Source of the DNA: JALHNI01 sp044226365
GTDB lineage: Bacteria; Acidobacteriota; Terriglobia; Bryobacterales; Bryobacteraceae
Direction: 5' to 3'
Assembly: GCA_044226365.1 (NCBI GenBank)
Contig: JBGAHE010000007.1
Location: 37,515-101,514 of the forward strand
Length of the DNA stretch: 64,000 nucleotides
Position 1 is the stretch's first letter. Every line of letters starts with the position of its first letter. Positions 50,753 to 58,961 of the stretch are shown piece after piece. The notes under the pieces were generated by a model, which did no database searches, was not told the DNA's origin, and saw only the letters and a list, made by a program, of their open reading frames with translations. The position numbers and the translations under genes are program-made.

Positions 50753-51696
50753 TCATCCGCGGGAGGGAGGCTTCGGCTTCCCTCCCAACGATCTCCCCAA
50801 CCCGCCTTCCGCGCCTCGCGAAACGCCCCCCGTCTGTCAACAACCGACTTCTTCACCCGTTCCCGCCTCAACCCCTCCGCCGTACACAACTCCAACTGAA
50901 TCAGTCCCGGCTCAATCTTCGGATGCCGGATGATCCGCGCCCCCACCCGCTCCACCGGCGTGCGCGACGCCACCACATAACTGAACTTCTCGTCTTCGTG
51001 CCCCAGCGTCCCGCCCTTCACCTGCCGGTGCAGGCGGCTGCGCTCCACTCGGGCCGCAAAATGGCACCAATCCGCTTCCTTCATCGGGCAAGCGAGTTCG
51101 TGCGGACACGGTGCCGCGAGGTGCGCCCCCTGCGCGATCAGCCATTGCCGCACTTCGCGAATCAGCGCGAAGCCCGCGGGCGTCCCCGGCTCGATCACCG
51201 CCAGCGCCATTCCCGCCGCGGCCCAGGCTTTCTCCAGCGCCGGCTGCCAGCGCGTCTCGCCGAGCGAATACGACAGCACCACCAGATCCGCCGGTTGCGT
51301 CTGCAGCAGGTCGCCCACCGTCCACTCTGCGGCTAACGGCGGCTCCAGGCTCTTGGCTAAACCCACCATCCCGACATTGTTTTCCACCAGCCTGGCGGAC
51401 TCGAGCGTGGGAAACTCCGCGGCGGCCGCCCAAGCCACCGTCCCCGGACCCGACCCCAGATCGAGCAACGTCCGCGGCGCGCCCGCATATTGCGACAACG
51501 CCGCCCGCACGGCCGCATAGGTCGCCGGCATGCGCACCACCGCGTACGCCACGCGATCGACATTCGAATTCAACTTGGGCGGCTTCCCCACCCGGTAGGC
51601 TGCCGTCAGCCGCTCTGAGGCAGCTGCGAGTTCCGCCAAGCCGGCGCTGTCGCCCTCGCGGTCCAGCGCCGCGCGGAGTGCGTGAGGCAGTTGCAC
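50749..51696 (-). CDS. Rsm22-family small-subunit ribosome methyltransferase-like protein
   Basis: 315-residue SAM-dependent methyltransferase-like protein of the Rsm22 family, associated in eukaryotes with mitochondrial small-subunit assembly. The SAM site is LLDLGSGPGTVAWAA (near residue 75). A Cys cluster CPHELACPMKEADWCHF (about 196-212) is the iron-sulfur site described in this family. It starts at GTG immediately after the stop of the upstream oxidoreductase gene (no gap), so it is in the same transcript, and its end overlaps the convergent TIGR03437 gene by 4 bp. Confidence 0.88.
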   Translation of the reverse strand: MQLPHALRAALDREGDSAGLAELAAASERLTAAYRVGKPPKLNSNVDRVAYAVVRMPATYAAVRAALSQYAGAPRTLLDLGSGPGTVAWAAAAEFPTLESARLVENNVGMVGLAKSLEPPLAAEWTVGDLLQTQPADLVVLSYSLGETRWQPALEKAWAAAGMALAVIEPGTPAGFALIREVRQWLIAQGAHLAAPCPHELACPMKEADWCHFAARVERSRLHRQVKGGTLGHEDEKFSYVVASRTPVERVGARIIRHPKIEPGLIQLELCTAEGLRRERVKKSVVDRRGAFREARKAGWGDRWEGSRSLPPADD

Positions 51697-52899
51697 TTAG
51701 AGAGGCAGGATCTCTTCACGCTGCGGATCGAACCGCAAACGCCGCTTCTCCACGTAAGCGATGTTGCCCAGGTGCGAAGCCTGCGCCGAACGATGCCCGA
51801 TCCAGACGTCGCCGTTCGGCCGTTTGCGCGACTTCACGCAGTCCAGGAAGTTCGCCACATGCTCGGTGGTCGCATCGCCCTTGTACTCCACCACTTCCGT
51901 GGGCTTGTCGCTGCCCTTCGGATAGTACTCGTACTTGCCGCGCGAGATCCACAGCTTGCCTTCGGTACCGCACATCTCGATCGCCGCGCCGCGCACGCCC
52001 GGAGCGAGCGTCGCTTCGAACGTGGCCGTCCATTCCTGCGGATATTCGAGCAGTACGGTGATCGTGTCCGGCGCCGTGCGACCGTCCTTGTAGTGATAGA
52101 TGCCGCCCGACGCCACCGCCGCGATCGGATTGTCCTGGTCCATGAACATATGCACCACGTCGATCCAATGGGTGAACAGATCGGTCACCTGGCCGCCACC
52201 GAAATCGAGATACGAGCGGAAGCTCCAGAACTGCTGCGGATCGTAGTCGCGCCATTTCACCGGGCCCAGGAAGCGCGCCCAGTCCAGGTTCGAGGGCTGC
52301 GTCTGCATCCGCGGCGGCGCCTTCAACAAGTGATACGTATTGCCGTGCCACCACGTGCGCGCCAGCGTAATCTTGCCCAGCTTGCCCGTCTTGAAATACT
52401 TCTCTTTCGCTTCGAGATAATGCGAGCCACTGCGCTGCTGCATGCCCACCTGGCACACGCGATTGTTGACGCGCGCGGCCTTCACGATGATCGGGCCTTC
52501 TTCGATCTTGAGCGTCAACGGCTTCTCGACGTAGACGTCTTTGCCGGCGTTGAGCGCATCCACCGCCACGCCCGCATGCCAATGATCCGGCGTCGCGATC
52601 AGCACCGCATCCAGCTCTTTGGTCTCCAGCACCTTGCGATGGTCACTGAATCCCTTCGCGCCGGCGAACTTCGTTTGCGCCTCGTCCACGCGTTCGGCAA
52701 ACACGTCACAGACCGCCTTGACGTCCACGCGTCCGGACTTCTGGAAGATGCCCATCACGCCCTGACCGCGCGCCCCGGCGCCAATCAGGCCCACGTTCAC
52801 GCGCTCGTTCGCCCCGAGCACTTTGCTGTAGGAAGCTGCCGTCATTCCGGCCGCCGTCAGCCGGATCCAATCACGCCGTCCGAGGGTATCGTTGGTCAT
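51697..52899 (-). CDS. Gfo/Idh/MocA-family oxidoreductase, Tat-exported
   Basis: 400-residue NAD(P)-dependent oxidoreductase. The ATG at 52897-52899 has AGGG five bases upstream and leads into a twin-Arg signal (LGRRDWIRLTAAG). I prefer it to an upstream in-frame TTG. The Rossmann motif VGLIGAGARGQGV follows, then the EKPLT segment (catalytic Lys in YVEKPLTLK) and the C-terminal beta-sheet domain with DLFTHWID. Exported members are common in acidobacteria and planctomycetes and act on sugars. It sits between DUF3106 and rsm22 on the same strand. Confidence 0.87.
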   Translation of the reverse strand: MTNDTLGRRDWIRLTAAGMTAASYSKVLGANERVNVGLIGAGARGQGVMGIFQKSGRVDVKAVCDVFAERVDEAQTKFAGAKGFSDHRKVLETKELDAVLIATPDHWHAGVAVDALNAGKDVYVEKPLTLKIEEGPIIVKAARVNNRVCQVGMQQRSGSHYLEAKEKYFKTGKLGKITLARTWWHGNTYHLLKAPPRMQTQPSNLDWARFLGPVKWRDYDPQQFWSFRSYLDFGGGQVTDLFTHWIDVVHMFMDQDNPIAAVASGGIYHYKDGRTAPDTITVLLEYPQEWTATFEATLAPGVRGAAIEMCGTEGKLWISRGKYEYYPKGSDKPTEVVEYKGDATTEHVANFLDCVKSRKRPNGDVWIGHRSAQASHLGNIAYVEKRRLRFDPQREEILPL

Positions 52900-52934
52900 C
52901 GCCCTACGATTATCTGCCAAAAAGGCGACGATTG

Positions 52935-53504
52935 CTATTCGGGAAGTGCGGCCGTCAAGTCCTGCATCATCCCGCGCTCGCGAGCGTCAAACCGGCTCTT
53001 GAACTCCTCGGAATTCATGCGGGCGGTACGCTCTTCGTCGGTCATCCCGCGTAAGGAGAGCATCTCCTTGCGCAGTTCGCCGCGCCGTTCCGCCGGCAGA
53101 CGGTTGAATTGGCGAAACGCCTGACGCGCGCTCTTCTGCTGTTCGGGAGGCAGGTCACGGAAACGGTCGATGCGGTCGCGCATGCCCTTGCGCTCTTCCG
53201 GCCGCATGTTCTCCCACATCTCCATGCGCCGCCGAAATGTATCGCGGCGATCGGGAGGCAGGCGATCCACCATCTGCTGACGCTCGTCGGCGCTCATCTC
53301 GCGCCAGCGATCCATCATCTCCGGTGGCGGGGGGCCGCCCGGACCCGGGCCACGACCCTTGGGCCCAATGCCAGGCAGCCCCAACCGTCCCCCCGGACCC
53401 TTAAGGCCGATCCGCGGTCCCGGGCCCTTCGCCGGCACCTGGGCCCAAGCCGCGCCCAACAGGCCACAGCTCAACAGACCGATCATGGAACTGCGCAACA
53501 ACAT
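52935..53504 (-). CDS. DUF3106-like periplasmic protein
   Basis: 189-residue exported protein. A signal peptide (1-22) leads to a Gly/Pro-rich stretch (about 25-60), then about 120 residues of charged helices with repeated R-x-L-x-x-E-x-R units and Pro-Glu caps (MSADERQQMVDRLP, MRPEERKGMRDRID, LPPEQQKSARQAF, LPAERRGELRKEM). This fits DUF3106; the repeated helix hairpins recall periplasmic stress proteins of the CpxP/Spy type, but the similarity is only of style. It follows the anti-sigma gene by 10 bp and probably belongs to its regulon. Confidence 0.75.
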   Translation of the reverse strand: MLLRSSMIGLLSCGLLGAAWAQVPAKGPGPRIGLKGPGGRLGLPGIGPKGRGPGPGGPPPPEMMDRWREMSADERQQMVDRLPPDRRDTFRRRMEMWENMRPEERKGMRDRIDRFRDLPPEQQKSARQAFRQFNRLPAERRGELRKEMLSLRGMTDEERTARMNSEEFKSRFDARERGMMQDLTAALPE

Positions 53505-53514
53505 CGAAAACTTC

Positions 53515-54084
53515 TTACAGCGCGCTGGTGCCGGCCGGCGCGGGCGCCGCCAACACCTGCAGCATCTCCAGATCCTCGAGCACCGTCTCCAGACCCTCGA
53601 CGTCCACCTTGTCGACTGTCGCGGTCTTCACCGCTGGCGCCTCCACCTGCTCGGTCACCGCCGAGGTGGCCATCGCCGGTCGGCTCGTCGCTTCTTCCGT
53701 CTCCGACGGCGCGTTCGGCAAACGCACCAGCAACAGCGTGATCACCGCCACACCGGCTAAACCCATCGAGAAGGCCGGCCGCCACGCGCCCGGCTGTCCG
53801 CTCTGGAACCAGCCGCGCCACCAACGCACCCACAGCGGATCCTGGTGCTCCGCTTCAATCCGCGCATACAGGCGACGGTCGAAGTCCGCCGACACCGTCA
53901 ATTCCGAAGCGTCAAACTCATCGAGCGCCGCCCACACCTGCTGCTGGGCCGACAGTTGCTCACGGCACGAAGGGCACATCGCCACATGCTCGTCCATCCG
54001 CGCCAGCGTATCGGCCGGCAGCGCCCGAGCGAAATAGTCCAGGAGGATCTCCGCGTGTTCCCCGCTTTGCATCGGACAGTTCAT
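53515..54084 (-). CDS. Anti-sigma factor with zinc-finger domain
   Basis: 189-residue membrane protein that should hold the ECF sigma factor encoded just upstream. The N-terminal zinc-finger motif is HVAMCPSC (His-x3-Cys-x2-Cys). A single span (about 94-111; MGLAGVAVITLLLV) follows, then a periplasmic tail rich in Ala/Thr/Glu. I chose ATG 54082-54084 since AAGGAGG lies 9-10 bases upstream; the ATG at 54100-54102 lies inside that site. Confidence 0.88.
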   Translation of the reverse strand: MNCPMQSGEHAEILLDYFARALPADTLARMDEHVAMCPSCREQLSAQQQVWAALDEFDASELTVSADFDRRLYARIEAEHQDPLWVRWWRGWFQSGQPGAWRPAFSMGLAGVAVITLLLVRLPNAPSETEEATSRPAMATSAVTEQVEAPAVKTATVDKVDVEGLETVLEDLEMLQVLAAPAPAGTSAL

Positions 54085-54118
54085 GGCTTTTCCCTCCTTC
54101 ATGAATATTTTGCCACCA

Positions 54119-54772
54119 TCAGCCGGCCACGCCGCGATTCATGTGGGCCAACTTCGCCCGCAATGATTCATACGCGCGAAACAGCAGCGACTTTACCGCT
54201 GACTCCGAACACTGCAGCACGGCCGCGATCTGGCTGTAGTCCATCTCTTCGTACTTGTGCATCATCACCGCCGCCCGCTGCTTATCCGGCAGCGACGTTA
54301 TCGCGCGGCGAATCTCTTCCAGGCGCGCGGTGCGCACCATGCTCTGCTCGACATTCGGCCCGACGTCGGCCACCTGCAGCGGCGCGGTGCCTTCGGGCGC
54401 CTCGGAATCGAGGCTGTGCTGGCGGCGCTCGTTTTTCTGATCGCGAATCCAGTTGAGCGCCAGGTGCGTCGTGATGCGGAACAGCCAGGTGGTAAACTTC
54501 GCCGTCGGCTCGTAGGTGGCGCGCGAACGGTACACGCGCAAGAACACTTCCTGAGCCAGTTCCTCGGCCACGGCCTGATTCTGGATCATGCGGTAGACGA
54601 AGTGGATCACCGGAGCGCGGTGCCGCTCCAGCAGCAGTGCGAAGGAAGCCGTGTCACCATCCCGGACACGGAGCATGAGTTGGGCGTCGTGTTCGATGGC
54701 CGCGGCTACGCTCATGCCATGATTAACCCCAGCCCCGGCTGAAGGTTGCGTATTTTTGTTAAGCAGGTTCAC
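54119..54772 (-). CDS. ECF-type RNA polymerase sigma factor
   Basis: 217-residue group-4 sigma factor. Region 2 has FALLLERHRAPVIHFVYRMI and AEELAQEVFLRVYRS (the -10-binding helix with DFLRVY-type pattern). Region 4 ends with YSQIAAVLQCSESAVKSLLFRAYESLR, the -35 recognition helix. The frame starts at GTG 54770-54772, immediately after the gpsA stop; ATG 54713-54715 is an alternative that would remove a 19-residue tail. Anti-sigma and DUF3106 follow. Its regulon and signal cannot be read here. Confidence 0.9.
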   Translation of the reverse strand: MNLLNKNTQPSAGAGVNHGMSVAAAIEHDAQLMLRVRDGDTASFALLLERHRAPVIHFVYRMIQNQAVAEELAQEVFLRVYRSRATYEPTAKFTTWLFRITTHLALNWIRDQKNERRQHSLDSEAPEGTAPLQVADVGPNVEQSMVRTARLEEIRRAITSLPDKQRAAVMMHKYEEMDYSQIAAVLQCSESAVKSLLFRAYESLRAKLAHMNRGVAG

Positions 54773-55729
54773 CTACTCACTTTTCAAACTGCGCACCATC
54801 AGGTTCCGGATCGCCTCCTCCGGACTCTGCTCGGCCCTCAAAAGAGCCGCCACTTGCGCCGCGATCGGCATTTCCACCGAATAGCGGCGAGCCAATTCCA
54901 AGGCGGCCGCCGTCGTATCGACACCTTCCGCCACCATGCCCATCTCCTTTAGGATATCGGACAGTTTCCGTCCCTGCGCGAGTTCAATGCCGACCCTCCG
55001 ATTCCGGCTCAAATCGCCTGTACAGGTCAGGACCAGATCACCTAAACCCGCGAGTCCCGATAAAGTTTTGGCCTCGGCGCCCATCGCCACCGCTAAACGT
55101 GTAATTTCAGCCAAACCTCGCGCAATCAACGCCGCCCGCGTATTCGACCCCAACCCCAACCCCTGCACCACGCCCGCCGCAATCGCAATGACGTTCTTGA
55201 GCGACGCCCCGACCTCGACTCCCAACGGATCCGAACTCGTGTAAAGGCGAAACAAAGGCGTTGAAAACGCCTCCTGCACCGCCGCCGCCCCGTCGCCCGC
55301 CACCACCATGGCGGCCGGCTCGCCGCGCGCCACTTCCTTCGCAAACGACGGGCCGGAGAGGACGGCCGCCGGCCGCCCGGTCACCTCCTGCATCACCTCC
55401 GACACGCGCTTCAGGCTGCCCTTCTCAATGCCCTTGCTCGCCGAAACAAACTGCCCCGAAAGCCGCGCCCGTCCGAACACTTCACGGCTATGCTGCGACG
55501 GCACCACATTGAGGACAAAGTCTGCCGCCCCGTCGAGCGTCGTCGTCGGCACCACCACCTCCGGTAGCCGGAAGCCTGCCAAATACCGCGGATTCTCGCG
55601 CTGCGCCGTCATCTGGCGCACCAGTTCCGCATCGCGCGCCCACAGCTCGACTCGTTCAAACCGCGGCGCCAGACAAATTGCGAGCGCCGTTCCCCAACTG
55701 CCCGCGCCCACCACCTTCAGCGTGCTCAT
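54773..55729 (-). CDS. gpsA: NAD(P)-dependent glycerol-3-phosphate dehydrogenase
   Basis: Makes sn-glycerol-3-phosphate from dihydroxyacetone phosphate for phospholipid synthesis. 318 residues with VGAGSWGTALA at the N-terminus, the NPRYLAGFRLP segment, SKGIEKGSL, VLSGPSFAKEVARGEP, and the catalytic-lysine region GASLKNVIAIAAGV. I start it at ATG 55727-55729, which shares one base with the plsY stop; the longer open frame upstream is antisense/out-of-frame plsY sequence. Placing gpsA beside plsY is a classic lipid-synthesis pair. Confidence 0.95.
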   Translation of the reverse strand: MSTLKVVGAGSWGTALAICLAPRFERVELWARDAELVRQMTAQRENPRYLAGFRLPEVVVPTTTLDGAADFVLNVVPSQHSREVFGRARLSGQFVSASKGIEKGSLKRVSEVMQEVTGRPAAVLSGPSFAKEVARGEPAAMVVAGDGAAAVQEAFSTPLFRLYTSSDPLGVEVGASLKNVIAIAAGVVQGLGLGSNTRAALIARGLAEITRLAVAMGAEAKTLSGLAGLGDLVLTCTGDLSRNRRVGIELAQGRKLSDILKEMGMVAEGVDTTAAALELARRYSVEMPIAAQVAALLRAEQSPEEAIRNLMVRSLKSE

Positions 55730-56328
55730 CAGCGTTTCGCAAACGAGAAACGGTTCTCCCGCCCCGCCCGCAACCGTTCCCAATTCGAACGATGCCGCCA
55801 GATGATGAACGCCCCGCCCACCACCGCCGCCATCAACACCGGCCACGGCGGCTGCACCAGCAGCCAGCACGCCAGCGGGAACAGCAGCGCCCCCACCATC
55901 GAAGCCAGCGACACATATCGCGTCACCGCCACCACGGCCGCAAACACGATCACCACCGCCCCCAGCGGTCCCGGCGTCAGATACAAAAACGCCCCCACAA
56001 AGCTCGCTACGGCTTTGCCGCCCTGGAACTTCAGGAACACCGGAAACGCATGGCCGGCAATCACCGCCAGCGCCGCCAGCGACATCCACAGCGGATCGCC
56101 GCCGCTGGCCCAATCCGCCAGCCATACCGCCACCGCGCCCTTCGCAATGTCCAACACCAGCGTCAGAATCCCCAGCGTCTTGCCCGTCGTCCGCGCCACG
56201 TTCGTCGCCCCGATGTTGCCACTGCCCTGGTCGCGCACGTCGGCGCCGGTGCGCCATCGCACCAGCAGATAGCCAAACGGAATCCCGCCCAACAGGTAGG
56301 CGGCCAACAGCGACAGAAGCGGCATCAT
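55729..56328 (-). CDS. plsY: Acyl-phosphate:glycerol-3-phosphate acyltransferase
   Basis: Integral membrane enzyme (199 residues) that acylates glycerol-3-phosphate to lysophosphatidate. Conserved blocks: GGIPFGYLLVRW, DVRDQGSGNIGATNVART (motif 1), and the GGKAVASF/FLKFQGGK motif 2, with five or six hydrophobic segments. ATG overlaps the thpR stop and its own stop touches the gpsA start, so thpR-plsY-gpsA are tightly coupled. Confidence 0.95.
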   Translation of the reverse strand: MMPLLSLLAAYLLGGIPFGYLLVRWRTGADVRDQGSGNIGATNVARTTGKTLGILTLVLDIAKGAVAVWLADWASGGDPLWMSLAALAVIAGHAFPVFLKFQGGKAVASFVGAFLYLTPGPLGAVVIVFAAVVAVTRYVSLASMVGALLFPLACWLLVQPPWPVLMAAVVGGAFIIWRHRSNWERLRAGRENRFSFAKR

Positions 56329-56861
56329 AGCGGGAAATCCTCAAGGACGGTATAGGAGCCCAGGCGGCTCTCGTAAAGCTTGAAGCTCGATACCGTCATG
56401 CGGCCAAAATCAGTGGAAGGCAACTGCGCGATGAACTGCTTCACCGGCGCCAGATCGACGCTCGCGTCCTTCACCCGCGCCAGCGTCACGTGCGGGCGAT
56501 AGGGCCGGTCTTCCTCCGGCACGCCGATCGCGGCCAACGCTTCCGCCGTCGCCGCTGCCAGAACGCCCAAAGCCTCCGGCGCCCGCACCGCCGCAAACAA
56601 ATGCCGGGGATGATGCGGCGTGGGGAACCAGCCGAAGCCGTCCACCGCCAGCGGAAACCCGCCGGCGCGCGGCATGGCGCGCAGGGCCGTCTTCAGTTCT
56701 TCTAAGCGCTCCGCCGGCCACTCGCCGATAAACTTCGTGGTGATGTGCAGGTTCGCCGCCGGCGACCACGCAATCGGAGCCAGCGGCTGCAAGGACTGGT
56801 ACAGCAGTTCGATGTTTCGCCGCACCTCATAGGCCAGCGATAATCCGGTAAAGAGCCGCAT
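56325..56861 (-). CDS. thpR: RNA 2',3'-cyclic phosphodiesterase (2H/LigT family)
   Basis: 178-residue 2H phosphoesterase that opens 2',3'-cyclic phosphates. Both H-x-T motifs are present: HITTKF (near residue 39) and HVTLAR (near residue 126). Two symmetrical lobes are visible. It is the first gene of the minus-strand run plsY-gpsA-sigma. I place the start at ATG 56859-56861, the beginning of family similarity; no strong ribosome-binding site precedes it. Confidence 0.9.
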   Translation of the reverse strand: MRLFTGLSLAYEVRRNIELLYQSLQPLAPIAWSPAANLHITTKFIGEWPAERLEELKTALRAMPRAGGFPLAVDGFGWFPTPHHPRHLFAAVRAPEALGVLAAATAEALAAIGVPEEDRPYRPHVTLARVKDASVDLAPVKQFIAQLPSTDFGRMTVSSFKLYESRLGSYTVLEDFPL

Positions 56862-56885
56862 TCGATAATCAACAGTGTAATTCCC

Positions 56886-57419
56886 ATGCGGCCCCTCCCT
56901 CGATCTTTCTACGCCCGCCCCACGGTTGATGTCGCCCGTGGTCTGCTGGGCCAGATCCTGGTGCACGGGGAAACCAGCGGCCGCATCATCGAAACCGAAG
57001 CCTACCTGGGCGTAGGCGACCTCGCCGCCCACTCCGCCCGCGGCCTCACCGAACGCACGCGCGTCATCTTCGGCCCGCCCGGCCATGCCTACGTCTATCT
57101 GATCTACGGCATGTACGAGTGCCTCAACGTCGTCGCCGAACCCGACGGCACCCCCGGCTGCGTCCTCATCCGGGCCCTGGAGCCGCTCACCGGCCTCGAC
57201 CTCATGCGCGAGCGGCGCCATCACCATCGCCATCTCGCCAACGGACCCGGCAAACTCACCCTCGCCCTCGGCATCACCCGCGCCCACAACGGCGCCGACT
57301 TCACCCGCGGCCCCTTACTCATCCGTCCCGGCGCCCCGCCCGCCGACATCCGCGTTACGCCCCGCATCGGCATTACCCACTGCGCCGACTTACCGCTGCG
57401 TTTCCTCGCCGTTCCCTAA
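56886..57419 (+). CDS. DNA-3-methyladenine glycosylase, AAG/MPG family
   Basis: 177-residue base-excision repair enzyme that removes 3-methyladenine, hypoxanthine and related bases. Family motifs: RPTVDVARGLLGQILVHGE, IIETEAYLGVGDLAAHSARG, VYLIYGMYECLNVV (intercalating Tyr region), GPGKLTLALGI, and RIGITHCADLPLRF. It is divergent from thpR (24 bp). It is unrelated in fold to the Tag enzyme at the start of the window, so the organism has two routes for the same lesion. Confidence 0.92.
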   Translation: MRPLPRSFYARPTVDVARGLLGQILVHGETSGRIIETEAYLGVGDLAAHSARGLTERTRVIFGPPGHAYVYLIYGMYECLNVVAEPDGTPGCVLIRALEPLTGLDLMRERRHHHRHLANGPGKLTLALGITRAHNGADFTRGPLLIRPGAPPADIRVTPRIGITHCADLPLRFLAVP

Positions 57420-57454
57420 CTCCGTTCTGGCAAGTTAGCTGTCATAATTTCCCC

Positions 57455-58351
57455 ATGCTCCGCCTTGTTCTTCCGCTGCTGGCCGCCTCGAGCCTGTTTG
57501 CCGCCAGCCCCTTTGCCGGCCGTTGGAACTTCAACCTGGGTCAACGGGCCAGTTGGCTCGGCATCACCGATAAGGGCGGCCAGCTCGAAGTCTGGTATCA
57601 GCCCACCGGCGGCAACGTGTATCAGTTGCAGGACGTCAAGGCCGCCGGCAACCACCTGACACTCACCCTCGGCAAGCCCACCGATAAGGTCCGCTCAGTC
57701 TGGGAATTGGATGCCAGCGGTGACAAGCTCACCGGCAAGCAGATCCGCGGCGCCGAGACGGTCGCCCTCGAAGGCCACCGCGCTCCCAAGCTCGACCGGC
57801 CGATGCCCAAAGCCTGGGGCAAGCCCATGCCGCTCTTCAATGGCCGCGACCTCACCGGCTGGGAACCCATCGGCGCCGCCGCCAACAACTGGGTCGTCGA
57901 AGACGGCCTGCTCCTCAACCGCGCCAAAGGGGCTAATTTACGCACTCGCCAAAGCTTCAACGACTTCAAACTCCACTTCGAAGTCAACGGCCCCGATCAC
58001 GCCAACAGCGGCTTCTACCTGCGCGGCCGCTACGAAATCCAGCTCGAGTACGAGCCGCTCTCCGCCAATCCGCCGGAACGCCGCATCGGCTCGATCTACG
58101 GCCGCATCACGCCGCAAGGCGACCTGCCGCGCCGGCCGGGCACCTGGGAAGTGTTTGACGTCACGCTTGTCGGGCGCACGCTCACCGTGGTCCGCAACGG
58201 CGTCACCACCATCGATCGGAAAGAAATCGAAGGCCCCACCGGTGGCGCCCTCAATGGCAACGAAGCCGAACCCGGTCCGTTCTACATCCAGGGCGACCAT
58301 ACCGGTGGCTTGAAGTTCCGCAACATCACCGTCGCGGTGCCGGCCAACTAG
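57455..58351 (+). CDS. Secreted DUF1080 (3-keto-disaccharide hydrolase-like) protein
   Basis: 298-residue exported protein with a signal peptide (1-17). After an N-terminal beta region (about 20-115) comes the DUF1080 concanavalin-like domain (about 120-298) with MPLFNGRDLTGWEP, WVVEDGLLL, FKLHFEVNGPDHANSGFYLRG and GLKFRNI. Members act on 3-keto-glucosides or similar sugar products, often with Gfo/Idh oxidoreductases such as the one at 51697. Its 3' end overlaps the convergent phosphatase by 4 bp. Confidence 0.87.
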   Translation: MLRLVLPLLAASSLFAASPFAGRWNFNLGQRASWLGITDKGGQLEVWYQPTGGNVYQLQDVKAAGNHLTLTLGKPTDKVRSVWELDASGDKLTGKQIRGAETVALEGHRAPKLDRPMPKAWGKPMPLFNGRDLTGWEPIGAAANNWVVEDGLLLNRAKGANLRTRQSFNDFKLHFEVNGPDHANSGFYLRGRYEIQLEYEPLSANPPERRIGSIYGRITPQGDLPRRPGTWEVFDVTLVGRTLTVVRNGVTTIDRKEIEGPTGGALNGNEAEPGPFYIQGDHTGGLKFRNITVAVPAN

Positions 58352-58926
58352 CGGGCATCCGCCGTCGCCGCCGTGGCAGCGTCCGTCGCACCCGCCGCGG
58401 CCACCGCCGGCGCCCGATCCGGATACGCCAGCACATACTTCTGCATCTTCCACTGACGCCGGCTCATACCCTTCGACTTAGCCTCCGCAAGCGCCTGATC
58501 GGCCTTCCAGGACGCCGTTTTCATGCGGTAACAGGCCACCACCGTCCCGGTGCGGTCCTTACCCAACTTGCAGTGGACGAATACCGGCTTGCCGGTTTTC
58601 TTGGCGGCTTCCAGTTCCGCCACGGCCAGGTCGATGTTCTCGTGCGACGGAGTCTGGTAACCACGCAACGGCACGTTCACGAAGCGCATCCCCAAGCCCT
58701 CCACGATCTTGCGCTCTTTCTCGACACCTTCGCCGGTGCTCCTCAAACTGAGGACGGTGGCCACGCCCATCTTTTTCAGCTCGGCAAAATCCCGCTCCCG
58801 GGGCTGCGCCCCGCGGTAAATCCCCGGCTCAACTTCAAAGAAATGAGGCAGATCCGGCCGTTCACCGGCACCCGCCAACCCGTTGGCTACGAACACACAG
58901 AGAGACAGTAAAAAAGTTCGACGCAC
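58348..58926 (-). CDS. Secreted dual-specificity/tyrosine phosphatase-like protein
   Basis: 192-residue Cys-based phosphatase. A signal peptide (1-20) at the GTG start suggests export. The P-loop is VHCKLGKDRTG (Cys-x5-Arg), and FFEVEPGIYRGAQPRERDF plus ATVLSLRS are typical of the bacterial DSP/Siw14-like group, which also includes enzymes acting on inositol pyrophosphates. An Ala-rich tail (about 165-192) is low complexity. Its target is unknown. Confidence 0.85.
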   Translation of the reverse strand: MRRTFLLSLCVFVANGLAGAGERPDLPHFFEVEPGIYRGAQPRERDFAELKKMGVATVLSLRSTGEGVEKERKIVEGLGMRFVNVPLRGYQTPSHENIDLAVAELEAAKKTGKPVFVHCKLGKDRTGTVVACYRMKTASWKADQALAEAKSKGMSRRQWKMQKYVLAYPDRAPAVAAAGATDAATAATADAR

Positions 58927-58961
58927 GATCCTTTAGATGTGCCGCTGCCCGCCGGAGTTCC

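Noticed and set aside
54773..56344. A 523-codon plsY-gpsA fusion on the minus strand
   Set aside because: The first 200 codons are an out-of-frame reading of plsY; gpsA begins at ATG 55729 and plsY has its own stop there.
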